The notes beneath the pieces were generated by a model. The model was given only the letters and a program-made list of their open reading frames with translations. It did not search any database and was not told where the DNA came from. 64,000 nt of DNA from Epiperipatus broadwayi (taxonomy: Eukaryota > Onychophora > Udeonychophora > Euonychophora > Peripatidae): the NCBI GenBank assembly GCA_028023455.1, contig JAQFVV010001041.1:1-64000 (forward strand). Direction: 5' to 3'. Positions 10,653-22,099 of this stretch are shown here, one piece after another. A program made the translations under genes and the position numbers. How positions within the stretch are numbered: position 1 is the first letter of the stretch; every line of letters begins with the position of its first letter.

Positions 10653-11544
10653 CATTTCAACAAAAATTTTTATTAGTAATAAATAGTGATTATATTTTGA
10701 TAATGGATAAGTTAATGAATAAATTGTACAATAATATTATAAAAAGTTCTGATTAACATATGGCTAGAATATGTTAGTTAGTAGTTGTTATACACTTATG
10801 TGATTAGGTATAATGAAGGGTTTGTGTAGAATATGAGAAACTGAGAACTTGATGAATGTTATTAGCTTTTTTTTTTTTTTTTTTTAATAACACGACTATT
10901 TTCTTATTAATATTGTCTAGGTGGGAGTTGACAATCAGGAAAAGGATAGAGCGGTTAGAGACCAGGTGTCGTCAAAGACTTTACTGGAGGCAAGGAGCTG
11001 ATCACGTTTCTTGATTTTTTTGAGAGTCTGGTAAAACAATGGTATGATTTGTGGCGGGGGTAATTCCATGAGAGTTTTGCATCTCACTATCCATATGGAA
11101 TAAAGGACAAAGATAGAGAGCCTTATTATTGAAAAAGTTCCACTATTAATGGCATTTTCAAGTGAGAAAATCATTTCAGATCTTATGTAAGAATTGCTTA
11201 TGATTATATCTTTCAGTATTTTAAGTCTTGGACAGCGGTGTATAATATGGTCTGTGGTTTCATCTTCACGAGCACATAAACCGCATATAGGGTCAATGCT
11301 AGTAAAACCTCTTCGGTGATAAAGAAACCAATTTGTGGGAAGCGCATCAAGATTAATTTTAATGATGAAGTCCAGGAATTTGGGTTCAAGGCTCCATCTT
11401 TTGAAGTGTGTAATGAGTCTTTGGTTGGTTATTTTTAGGCTGGTTTTAATGGGTTGTTGATTATAGTTGATTAGATTGTATGCTTCCCACAAAGTGATTT
11501 TTTGGTTAAGGTTAGAGGACATCGTCGGGTTATAAAGTTGTAGA
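10653..11544 (-). mobile_element. 5'-truncated LINE insertion with 18-bp target duplication
   Basis: The repeat TGATCAAGTTGCAATCTT occurs at 10635-10652 and 11545-11562, exactly bracketing the insert and interrupting the foldback arm. The insert is a LINE 3' end read on the minus strand. It includes ORF2 C-terminal coding (11558-10935), a 3' UTR, an 18-base A-run (10884-10867), and then a further 213 bp of AT-rich sequence before the target repeat. The extra tail is discussed in the findings. Confidence 0.8.
10867..10884 (-). repeat. A-run (18) of the LINE insertion
   Basis: Eighteen T on the plus strand. This would be the expected poly(A) tail but lies 213 bp inside the target-site duplication. 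Confidence 0.9.
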
Positions 11545-11558
11545 TGATCAAGTTGCAA
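10935..11558 (-). pseudogene. LINE ORF2 C-terminal domain (zinc-binding tail)
   Basis: A 207-codon open frame without upstream RT. It includes CGLCAREDETTDHIIHRCP, the CX2C...HX4C zinc-binding motif found after the RT in many LINEs of the CR1/I/Jockey type, preceded by a helical region (ITNQRLITHFKRW). The first codons come from the target duplication, so the ATG is not a real start. The frame ends in a normal stop followed by a short 3' UTR and A-run. It is intact within this piece, suggesting a fairly young insertion. It may derive from the same family as the LINE at the left edge, but the two do not overlap here. Confidence 0.75.
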
Positions 11559-11719
11559 TCTTTAGTGTCTATATAAATATATGATACCATTAATAGTGGT
11601 GGGATTCCAACTCTATTGTTAAAGTGAGGTTGCCTTGACAACAGTTTGAAATTTTTGATTGTTATCTACATTGGGATTGTCTAAGTGTGACTGGTTTCTA
11701 ATGGTTATATATATATATA

Positions 11720-12180
11720 TAATAAAATAAATCTTTATAAACTGTGTACCGGTTTAAGTATGTAGCTTACTATTGATATTTCACACAGAGACTAGATTTT
11801 TTTAGAAAATGAAATTAAATGACAGAGGAGATTCAAGTATAAAAATTATAATATGAAAGTACAAAGTATATGCTAACTTTCATTGGAGGATTATAAAATC
11901 ATATGAAGGAATTAAAACCAATAGTTGCATGTTTTATTTAAATTCTTTTACCAGATTAATTTTTTGTTAAGCAATTACGATTAAATTATAATATATATAT
12001 TTAATTAATAAAACGATTGTATTTATTCAAAATTGCAAAAAAATAAGTACTTGTATATATCATTGCATGTAAAAGCATGGTATATAAATATGTATATATC
12101 AAATAAAGTTTAAATATATATTTATTAATATGACAATCGTAAATAAAAAAGTTAATTCATTTTAAAAATATCATGTATAA
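11720..12180. other. AT-rich, no gene seen
   Basis: Low-complexity AT-rich sequence with short AT microsatellites only. Confidence 0.6.
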
Positions 12181-12345
12181 AAACACACATTCCATCGTCA
12201 TCATTCTCGTCATCGTCGACTATTAGAAGGTCTCTCCAAGTTCAATCCATCTTCTCCGATGTCTAGTGTTTCTTTACATCACACTTACACACTTTATTTC
12301 ATCCATCCATTTCACATGAGGAACTTTCTGGATTTTTATAATCTA
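12181..12345 (-). mobile_element. RTE-type LINE, 3'-end fragment
   Basis: Minus-strand translation gives VKWMDEIK and RHRRRWIELGETF, matching the C-terminal end of RTE/BovB-type reverse transcriptases. The minus-strand 3' end is a GATGAC/GACGAT-type trinucleotide run, the microsatellite tail usual for RTE elements. The plus-strand block AAGGTCTCTCCAA is shared with the copies near 28130 and 63020. Confidence 0.7.
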
Positions 12346-13740
12346 GTCACATATATATAATCATTGTCATCACCATTATTTAAAAAACGCTGATAAAAAT
12401 AGTAGGGTTATTTTAACTACAGGAGAAAAAAAAAGTTTAAAAGAGACGAATAACAACATTAAAGTTAAGTTTTGCTATGCTTATAAAAATAAAATATGTG
12501 AAACACATATAGCTTTTTATATATTTGATATAATAGACCTCTAGACTGTTTATTTGCACCTTGTATGAAGCCTTTTTTTAAAGCAAACAATGCAATTTCC
12601 TTGTGTTTTATTATCGGTTATATTCCGCCAATAAAAATAATCAGCATTGTATCTTTTTAGAAAGTAATTTTTATGACTTAAGGAGAATACTCGCTCATAG
12701 AAATTATATTTAAATTAACTGAAAATATTTTTTTGCCTCAACAATTTTTGTATAACAGCATTAAATACTAATATTAAAGATCATTAGATTTATTTTTGTT
12801 TGCATTTTAGGATTATATTTTTGATTTCAATAAATGAAAATTTTCTTCTATTTAACTTAATTACATGTACAATCCAAGAAAGATATGCTTTTGCAATATT
12901 AGATTTAACATCATTATACTTAGTAAAATGGAGAAAATATCTATTGAACTTATAGTCTGATTATTATATTTTTAGATTATTTAAAGATGAAAGATCCTCA
13001 GATCAACATGTTTTTTTTGCTACAATATACAAATATCTTATATACAATCCTCTTATTTCTAAACTAATTTTTTAGTATATCACAATGTTTGTATTATTTC
13101 TAAACTACCTTTTCAGTATATCAAAATATGTGTATATTATATTTTTAACGTACATTCACAAACATGTGCACACATTTAGCAGCCATTCGTAAACGAGTAC
13201 GTCATCCCAACTCTAAGCAAACAAGAAAAAAAAAGCAACTGCTCTAGAAATAAATTTTGCTATGATTATATAAATCAGTCTCTGAGAATCACAAAAACTT
13301 CCACATTTAAAAGATGCTGTTTCATTTTTCTGTTTGTGTTTTATAATGTCATTCAATTTTTTCAGCAGAAACTTTTTCTTTCTGAAATACTCCAATCCCA
13401 TGTCTAATTGTAGTACTTTGTTGTATTGTATTCACTGTCACCTCTTTTTAATCAAAACAACAAATACCATACTTTAAAGTACATTATTAATATAGACAGT
13501 ATCTATTTCTCTCTAAAAACAATGCTCTTTTTAAAAAAGTCACACATTGCTCGTTTTGTATATCCAATCTAATAAAAATATGATTTTACAATAGTGGACT
13601 CTATAGTATCATATTCAGCAATTTGAAAACATATTAATTGTTTTTACATCATGGGAGTATATATTAAAAATTTTATTGAGCATTCTTATTGAATTATTAA
13701 AGTCTTTCTATTGTATGCTGCACAAACTTAGCTACCATAT
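12346..13740. other. AT-rich, no gene seen
   Basis: No supported gene. The short frame at 13213-13401 has no domain. A low-level duplication (ATATCACAATGT / ATATCAAAATATG, about 60 bp apart) is present near 13076-13140. Confidence 0.5.
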
Positions 13741-14620
13741 TTGTTTTGCTGTGGTAAAATATCTTTTTTTTTTTACCTTGTTAAAAGAAGCAACAACAGT
13801 TTGGAGTCTGTATTGTACTTCAATATGTAAGTCCACTTTTCTACTTATAAACTTACCAATATAGTTAATTACTTTATATTCTCAACTTGACAACTATTCA
13901 AGCTATTGGTTACTAGGATTTTTTTTTCAACACTGCCTAATAAAAAACTTGGGATTTTGAACATTAATTAAAACCCAAATCTTTAAATGTTGCATTCAAA
14001 ATAGTAAACACATTCTATAAATCATATTTTGAGTAGATAAAAGCAGCACAATCATCAGCATACTGTAAATCCAAAATCCAAAAGATGAAGTTTTTGTTTT
14101 TGCTTTTAATGATTCAAATCAAAAATTCTATCAAATCTGTATACATCATATCATGTTTTATTAACTATCTTTAACTAGTTCCAAGAAGAATTGCCATAAA
14201 AATTCAAGTACATATTCTTGTTGTCACCAGTTTTTAATTCAAATGCACCAGATTTTCCACCTATAGTAATAACACTTTCTTTTGGGAGACTGAATAGTAA
14301 GAATTAATTTTGGTGGACAACCAACAAATTTAAAATAATGCCATAAGGCTGTTATATTAACTGAGTCAAATTCATTGACTAAGTCAATAAAAGCAAAATA
14401 TAAAAATGACTATTTTTCTAACATTTTTCTTGCGTTACCTATCAACAAAATTCATGTCTATAGTGTTCCTGAGCCAGTAACCACTTTTTATGTCTAAAAA
14501 TAACCTTTTCAACAAAATCCTTGAAAATACTTTTGCTAAAATGGATACAAACGATATTCTACAACAATTATTGTCACACACACATGTATATATAGATGTG
14601 TGCATATATATATATACTTA
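13740..14620 (-). pseudogene. LINE reverse-transcriptase remnant
   Basis: A heavily broken RT on the minus strand. Pieces in order are KIFSRILLKRL near 14500; AFIDLVNEFDSV at about 14394-14360 (RT motif A, consensus FIDLTKAFDSV) followed by GCPPK near 14325; DLQYADDCAAFIY near 14065-14035 (the YADD catalytic motif); and a downstream HIEVQYRLQ segment near 13815. This is the common invertebrate LINE type annotated as RNA-directed DNA polymerase from mobile element. Many stops and frameshifts show it is old. Endonuclease and 3' end are not seen. Confidence 0.75.
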
Positions 14621-15480
14621 TTAAAAGTTAAAAATATGTGTAATGTACATAATCATACTGTGTATGATGCATTGGAGTGAAACGTAGAAAAATAAAATTT
14701 GATTTATTAATCTCTAATTATTTATATTTTATTTACTTTTTTTTCCAAGCTGAATAACTTAAATACAAATAAAGATACAATAGGAATGGATTATATTTTA
14801 ACTAAATGAAATTACTTATTTTAAGTTTATAATGAATAGATTCAACACAGTAAGTAATAATCAATTAGTAAGATGTAATATACACATTAAAACAAAACTA
14901 GAAAGACTCATATATCCTTAATTTTAAATAAACCATTCAAAAATTTAAACTAAAATTTCCAAATCGTTTTAAAATATTAACATATTTCACACGGATTCAG
15001 AACTACTATGTAGATCGTTGTTGCAAAAATGTAGTAATGTACAAAAAAAAAATGGAATTATTTAAAAACGATTCATTTAGATGAACTAAATATCTGAAAT
15101 CAATTTTAAATAATAGAAAATACAAGGGCAAGTGTTAAAAAAAAACTAGAAAAATGATAAACATAATGGAAATAGAAAAAAAAAAATATTTAGAAATAAA
15201 AAAAGATGTCAGTTCTATTGTGTCGACAAAATTGTACAAATAACTTTATATGTAGTAATAAAAAATAAAAAAAACAATTTAGTTCTTACAATTAGGATCA
15301 ACAACTTTAAAAATTTCAATTATTTTAAGTGAAAAAATTAGACATACAATTAAATCTATGAAAAATAAAAAAGCATATTTAAATAATGGAATTATTATAG
15401 ATATATTAAATGAAGCAAATAAATAAATAAACATATTCATTGAAGATATATGATAACTTCTAAATACAAAAATATATCAA
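14621..15480. other. AT-rich, no gene seen
   Basis: Very A-rich on the plus strand. Includes a short (TA)n/(ATGTG)n patch near 14580-14640. It may contain unrecognisable upstream parts of the LINE that follows. Confidence 0.5.
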
Positions 15481-17010
15481 ATACAGGAAGTAGTCAGTTT
15501 TTTTTATTAATTTTGTACAAGACTTCTAATATCATTACAATTTTCTTTTATAACACTGATTCAATCTTTCAAAAGAACAAAAGGATTTAAAAGTGTTTGC
15601 AACTCATTTGATCATGTTCATGTATTAAGTAAAGTTATAGGGAAAAAAATGTATATGTTGCTATTATATTTTGGATTGGTAGATCATAAAAAGTAATCTG
15701 ATATTATATATTAAACCATTTTTACAAAAGAGTTTATTATTTTAAAGGGCATATGTAGTAGGTGATCCCTAATGAATATTACAAATTAAAAAACATAGCT
15801 CTATATAAATAAATTATTCATTACATATATGTTAAATATTACATCTAATATTGACTGTAAAAATTTTGCAGACATCAATAATAAAAACATGGCAAATGGA
15901 ATTTAAAGTGATTAATTAATATCTTCAAGCTCTCATTTTCAAATGCTTAAGATTTGCCTATAAATATAGATTTAGATTAGAAAGATAGAGTGGATTCATT
16001 CTACCTTTTTAAAAAAAACTTTACTTTATAATTGGAAAGAAGAATATTTCTTAAAAGTGTTTATTATTTTAAAGCACATGTGAAGTGGGTAATCCCTAAC
16101 GAATATTACAGATTAAAAAAACATTGCACTATATAAATAAATTACTAATTATATAAATGATTAAAATTATAGTATCTAAGCATACAATTTATACATTATC
16201 AAATCCTAGCTAATTAAACTTTATGTTGCCACTAAAAAGCTAAACATTGCCAAAGGGATATGGCAAAGTGATTATATCTTTTTAAACATTTTTATAGGAA
16301 ATATTTTGTAAATTAATTAAAAAGAAATGTAATAGAATAAAAATAAGATTATTTTGGGTCATCTGGATTTTGCCCATGATTTTGAAAATGTTGCTTCAGA
16401 GTATAAAAAATATTATAAATGCTATCAGGTGAAAACAAAATAAAAAAGATTATAATGTTTAATGGATTTTCAAAAATGGAAAAATATAGAGCTTGATAAT
16501 AATGAGTTATTAATTAACAATTGATAATAGTCTCTTAAGATTGTCATATAATTAAACTTTTATGAAAAGCTTTTAGTAGAAATAATTTAATATTAATAAG
16601 ATATATATCTATGTGTTTGAAAAGAAAATCCTTTATGAAAGTATTTCACCAGTACTCCTTATGAATCTGAAACTTGCATAGTGATAATAAAAAGATCTCA
16701 AGGTACACAGAGAGTAGATAGAGATTTATGTTGTAAATAATAAGAGGAAATCAAAAGTAAAACACATAAGTGAGAAAATAAATAGGTATCATGAACAGAA
16801 ATTGACATGGAATTCTACTGGATATATCTATAGGAAAGACCATACAGATAGACAAGTGAAATTTTAAATTGGATTACAAAATATTGTAAAAGACTTAGAA
16901 AGAGAGTATTCTAAAATAATACTGACAAAGAAAAATTATGGATCAAAGAAATTAAATTAATCTGCAAAGACCTTCAGTTCTGCATGGATTGATCACAATT
17001 AAAAATGTTA
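15480..17010 (+). pseudogene. LINE remnant (RTE-like RT), plus strand
   Basis: Degraded RT in sense orientation. LLYFGLVDHKK at 15661-15693 corresponds to RT motif A (consensus xAFVDYKKAFD) with a stop just after the Lys pair. HLDFAHDFENVAS at about 16358-16396 corresponds to the FADD motif C with Asp to His. YESETC with TQRVDRDLC at 16660-16740 matches the YGSETW...TQRAMER region, and KLTWNSTGYIYRK follows near 16800. Between motifs A and C a block of about 110 bp occurs twice (from 15735 and from 16063). Confidence 0.6.
15730..16170 (+). repeat. Internal duplication within the LINE remnant (about 110 bp, two copies)
   Basis: Copy one (about 15730-15842) and copy two (about 16059-16170) share TTTATTATTTTAAAG, GTxATCCCTAAxGAATATTA and ACTATATAAATAAATTA-like blocks with roughly 15 percent difference by eye. 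The block translates as IPNEYYKLKNIALYK, an RT segment just after motif A. Confidence 0.75.
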
Positions 17011-18833
17011 TGATAATATATTGTACCATGTATGTTAAAAGCTGTTTACATGCCAGCCTTTTAGGCAGAGAATAACACACTCAGAGAGTAATATATCCAA
17101 ATGATAGCTACAATATATATACCTAGCATTATATTTCCAGGACATAACTTCTTCTCGACTGTTGAATTCAACACCATGTTCAAAGCACTTTTTGGTTTTG
17201 TAGAAACTCGGGCACCAGTTACTTACCCAGAGGATAAATAACATGATTTAAACAATGGCCACTAATTCAACACCAAAGATACACCCATGACTAGCTCATC
17301 TACTTGTAATCAACAACAAATTATAGTTTCAATTAGTGGTGAAAAAGAATTGACTGACAAAATAAAGCTTTAAGTTTAAAAGACAATTTATTTTAAGTAA
17401 CATTTAAATGAACAAGGGCTTATCATCATTTCAGGCTCACACATATATAATAACAATATAATATAACAAAGGATTAAATAATATTTGACATTTAAAATAC
17501 AATGAAATCAGTATATACTAACGCATGAACACACACAACATTTTAAACACACACACTAATAGTTTGTCTATGTATGCTATAGAGTTCATATATTTGACTC
17601 TTGGAGGCTTTATGAATGTGATGGCTATTTTAGAAATGAGTATAAGAAAATGTTATTACCTAGGATTTTAGAATGTGGATACTTCTTGCTGTTTGCTGCT
17701 TCTGATGAAATATTTCTAACCGGTTAGATTTGAAGTTTCTTGAGGAGATTTAATGTGTATTCATTGGTATTATTCTTGGAGACAGCTAAATTTTGACAGA
17801 AGATTTCCCATTGTTATGCAAGCATTATTTTCACTGGTAGGTTTTGCTGTTTCATGGGACTCAGGCTAAAGACAGTTGTATGTTTCCGATGTTTTGACAC
17901 TGCATTCTTGGTTCTGGATACACTGATTGATTGACTGATTAAAGAATTCAGCTCAACTGTTTTCTCAACTGTTCACTCTACACTGTTTTCTAAAACTGAA
18001 CTGTCCAATAAAAATTGACCATTTATACATAAGATGTGTTGTCATTTTGATATCCTCCAGCTATATCTGTTGTTGAAGTTCTTTCCTTGTTTTAATTGCA
18101 TTCCTTTGAGATAAGCTTTTAATTTTGTTGTTGGAGATATTAATTAGCAGCCATGAAATATGTTTAACATTTTTGATTAGTAGCCATTGCTGTGTTTTTA
18201 AATATAATTTTCCTTTATTTCATTTTACCACACATGTATTTATGCAATGTTTATAATTGCACATATATATTTTATTAACAAGCATTCATCATTTATGCAC
18301 ATGTATATTTTATTAATAATCATTCATTATTTAGTTTTTAAGATGACCTTTTTTTCCTTACCTAAAATAAAAAAGAGATTTATATTTTAAACTTTACATT
18401 ATATTTCAACTAATAATAATAAACTCTTTACTTTTTTTTTTATAAAACTTTTAGTTTGACTTTTCTAAAGCAAAACCCCCTCCCCTCTTTTAATTAATTA
18501 ATTGTAACTTTTATTTCAAAAACTAATAATAAAAAACTCTTTGACTTCTAATTTTACATTTCAAAAACAAACTGCAATAATAAAAAAAAAACTCTTAAAC
18601 TTTTACATACTATTTTTTTTTATGAATAATTTTTATTTCAATAATTTTAGACAAAATTATTATGTGCCAACACAATGTTGGTACATTACACCGCTCTCCA
18701 TTTGAGAGTAAAATGCATCATTTTTAACCATTTTATCTCTGAGAACTTTAATTATTTATTCTGAAATTATTTATTATTTTTCTTAGTTTACTTCCTAATA
18801 TCTGACACTTTACATGCTAAGGGCAATCTTCAA
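17011..18833. other. Mixed AT-rich region with a GC-richer part, no gene recognised
   Basis: The part 17640-18090 is less AT-rich and looks like an old repeat or solo LTR (it has AATAAA-like and TTTATT signals) but its ends cannot be fixed. The remainder is AT-rich. The 69-codon minus frame at 17035-17244 is unrecognised. Confidence 0.35.
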
Positions 18834-19181
18834 TTATACTTTACTTCTTTCGATGCTGGAAACATTGCCTGGATAACAACCACGAGGACAGCACTTTTTT
18901 TGTGATACAAGGATCTTTTGAAAACAAGGCAGATGCAGATTCACTGGCTTATACTGACTTACATGTATGAAAAACAAAGCTTCGGGTGCTGGTTCTCTTG
19001 ACTGGACTTTGACAAAGAAAAGGTCGCTGCAAATGGTAGGATTCATCAACTGTCCATTTGCCTTACACTTTGGAAATGAGGTACAAGATATGGGGATTCT
19101 CCCCTGAAGAAGTGACCTGCAACTTACTCTGGTTGTTCCCAGTGTGCATTTTAAAAGAGGAATGATCCCTGATAAGTCCAT
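18834..19181 (-). CDS. Possible host exon with NTR (netrin-like) resemblance
   Basis: A 115-codon minus frame in a segment whose GC content is clearly above its AT-rich surroundings. From residue 34 the translation has FPKCKANGQL, NPTICSDLFFVKVQ, SREPAPEALFFIHVSQYKP and later KKCCPRGC. The order C-C-hydrophobic strand-REP-hydrophobic strand-YK-CxC-like resembles the netrin-like module of procollagen C-proteinase enhancers. A TTCTTCAG acceptor lies about 20 residues before the first Cys pair and a strong GTAAGT donor falls near 18962, in which case the exon would be shorter than the frame. The ATG need not be used. This is a visual resemblance only; it could instead be part of an unrecognised repeat. 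Confidence 0.35.
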   Translation of the reverse strand: MDLSGIIPLLKCTLGTTRVSCRSLLQGRIPISCTSFPKCKANGQLMNPTICSDLFFVKVQSREPAPEALFFIHVSQYKPVNLHLPCFQKILVSQKKCCPRGCYPGNVSSIERSKV

Positions 19182-19533
19182 TATGGGTGCTAAGTTTTAT
19201 CCAGTCGACAGCTTTCACTTATCCTTATCTAAAACTTATTTTAATACTACCCTCATTCCTCTTAATTTCAAACACTTATACATTCCTAATATAACTTAGA
19301 TTGACTTTCATTTATTAACCTTACAATATTATTTTTAAACCATTATGAAAATTATTTTACATATTTATTTATATTACAATATTATTTTCAAACCATTACA
19401 AACATTATTTTAAAGATTTATTTATATTAGTCTTACGATTTTATTTTTTAAACCATTACTTTAACTTTTTTATTTAACGTGCGAGTATTCAGAAAACTAT
19501 TTTATTTTATTGCTCTTTATTATTATACAAATA
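19182..19533. other. AT-rich, no gene seen
   Basis: Contains several near-repeats of TTATTTTxAAACCATTA about 60 bp apart between 19330 and 19460. Confidence 0.5.
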
Positions 19534-20836
19534 CTCTCGGGTCTTGTTTTATGCGGATTTATTTATTGCAATTTTGAAGTTATGCGATTCATGTTTCTTT
19601 TTAATATTTTTGTATGCGGTTTTCTTTTATGCGATAAAAATTATTAGATCTGAAGTCAAGCTCTGATAATGTGCTATTACTTTAAATATTATAAATTTCG
19701 TGCACTCATGTCATATTTAAAGTAATAGTGCATTATCAGAGTTTGACTTCCATCTAATAATTTCAATATTTTAAACACTTTATTATAGTACTGTAATAGA
19801 TTTTATGCAATAAAGAAGTTCATAATTCACATAAAATCAGAATTTCCCCATTTTATATACACACATTAAATTTTACAAGCCTATAATGTAAATCTGTTCA
19901 AACGTTATAGATGAAAAATACTATCTATGTTGTTTTTGTATTTTAAATCATGTTCTATTTTTGCTTTTTATAAAAAAAGTATGTAATCAATTAATCATTC
20001 AGTGTCCACAAGTTTATTTTTAAAAGGTGAATAACAGCAGTGGGCACAATTAAATTTGACAATTAAAATCTGATTTTTAATTGTAATTAACAATTTAAAA
20101 ATTATGTAACGTTAAGGTGATGTGAAACGATGAAATTTGATTTTTAAACAGAATTGAAAATTAAAAAATTAAAGACAAAAATAAGAATTTAATTTTTAAT
20201 TGTTAGTTTTAATTAAATTTTGCCCAACAGTGGTGAGTCATTGACTTTTTATTATCGTAAGTCTAAGTTCTTATTTTAAACTTTTAGTTTATTCTAACAG
20301 CGAGAAAAAAACACCCAAGAAAATGAATTTCTTTGTAAACAAAAATTTCAATTTTAGATCGCTTAACAAAATGAGAAGAATCAACAGCGATTGGAAAATG
20401 TTTTAGATGTATTTCCTCTTGACCTTGTTTAAGAAGAAGCTACAGTAACTCATATCACATAACATCATGATGAATCTGATGTCTCGAATAGCATTAATGA
20501 TTAAAATATCCTACATGCATGAAAAAAATGTAAATTACACATAAAAATATATTGTTTTGAATAAAATTAAATACTGTAGTTAATAAAAAAAAGTAAAAAA
20601 AGTTTGTCTTGTATTTTTCAAATTTGAAATTTTTTATTAGTCATATTTTATTTTCTTATTTTTTTTTTATGCGAATTTTAAAGTAATTTTACATTGTTGC
20701 TTTGCTTTTATGCAGTTTTTGGAAAATTGCAGTACATATCCCCTATTTTTCAATGTAAGTTAAATCTATTTTTGTGTGATTTCTTTTGTGTGTGTTTTCT
20801 GAGGAACCTATCTACCGCACAAAATGAGACCAGGTG
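19534..20836. mobile_element. TA-flanked DNA transposon, non-autonomous, copy 2 (1.30 kb)
   Basis: Same family as 5738-7066 but inverted. Ends are CTCTCGGGTCTTGTTTTATG and the complement of CACCTGGTCTCATTTTGTG, flanked by TA at 19532-19533 and 20837-20838. The internal palindrome lies at about 19642-19763. The two copies differ by point changes and small indels throughout, so they are independent old insertions. Confidence 0.8.
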
Positions 20837-21500
20837 TACTTTTATTTATTTTATTTGACTTGATTACTTTAAATCATTTATTTACTTCCTTTTATTAACT
20901 TACATGTATTCCAAAAAAAAAAATCTATTAGTTTATTACAATTCATTCTTTATTTTACTATGGATATTTTGCACTTATTTATTTAACTTCTTTATTAACG
21001 TGCGTGTACTCAGAAAAAACTTTTACTTTATTACGATTCATTCTTTATTATTTTATTACATGATATTTTATACTTATTTACTTAACTTGATTTCATTCTA
21101 CATATTTCCATTATTTTATTCATTTATTAATCCTACAAACATTACTTTTAAATCATTAATTTGACCTATTTATTTATGAGCATTTCTTCTTTATTAACAT
21201 GTGCATGGAGAAAAATCTTTTATTTTATGAAGCCTCTGTTATTATTATTACTTTCAAACATTTCATTTATTATTCATTTATTTTCAAATTTATTATTTTA
21301 GTCTTAAATGGAAGTTTCAGATTTAAATTTCTCAGATTTATTTACATTAGAATAATCATATTCATGCTCATTGTCCATGTCCAGTCCTTTGTTTCTTTCC
21401 TTTACTAATCCACTTGATTACTAACTTTTAAACAATGTCAGGTGGTTCCTTCTTTCTTTCTACTAATTCACTAACATAAATTATACCCCATATCCTCATG
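20837..21500. other. AT-rich, no gene seen
   Basis: Low-complexity T-rich sequence with loosely repeated TTTACTTATTTA-like motifs; the frames here are low complexity and are not called. Confidence 0.5.
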
Positions 21501-22075
21501 TCTATCCCTCAATTAAAATTTGTTGCATTATCTCTTTCCTGTTCTGTTCTATTTTCTGCTTTATAGATTAGAAAACCTTTAAGCTTCGCAGACCTCCATA
21601 TTTTTCTTAACCGTGAATATTTTTTTCTATTCTTTCTCTTTGTTTTAAATCTCCATTCAAAACAAACATGAACTTTTACTTAAACCTTTTTAAATATTTG
21701 TGAAAACTTTTCTACACTATCTTCTACCTTGAACTTATTATGTCTCTCTTCTATTTCTTGGTCTATATTTTCCCCCACACTTTCTGTCTTAGCACTATCT
21801 TGTTCTGCTTTAATTTTTATCTCTATTTCCACCTTCTCTGTTTCAATGCTATCTAGTTCTGGTTTAACTTCTTGGTTTTTCTCTACATTTCCTGTTATCT
21901 CACATCTCATTTCTCTTATTTCTGTTCTGAGTTCCTTAATTTCTCCTTTAACCTGGATAATTCTAGCTGACCTTGATTTCTCGTATTTCTTCCCTGACTT
22001 CTTTCATCATATTCATCATCATTTTCATCATCATCTGTGTCTCAGATATTTTCTCTTTTTCCATTTTTAAAACAA
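21500..22075 (-). pseudogene. Coiled-coil ORF remnant, probably LINE ORF1
   Basis: Minus-strand translation from about 22072 is Met/Lys/Glu-rich (KISETQMMMKMMMNMMKE) and continues, after a frameshift near 21970, through IKELRTEIREMRCEITG to KVEDSVEKFSQI at 21680. The whole resembles a coiled coil of the kind found in ORF1 of LINEs. No RT lies nearby on the same strand, so it is an isolated fragment. A host coiled-coil exon is the alternative. Confidence 0.4.
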
Positions 22076-22099
22076 TATTTAAATATGAGCTGTTTATTT

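Larger units (their letters stand above)
9842..11712. mobile_element. Foldback (inverted-repeat) element with two nested insertions
   Basis: The left arm (from 9842, TTAGTTTCCAACCAGTAAC) is matched by the reverse complement of the right arm ending near 11712 (ATTAGAAACCAGTCACAC). Further paired blocks are the GCAAGGCAACCT-like segment near 9915 and 11630, and a long block at 10160-10302 matching 10500-10652. A hairpin of about 70-bp arms at 10392-10535 forms the centre. The arms are split by (AT)n expansions, by a SINE at 10303-10389 and by a LINE fragment at 10653-11544. No transposase is visible. The element is flanked by AT microsatellites, so its own target duplication cannot be read. Confidence 0.7.
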
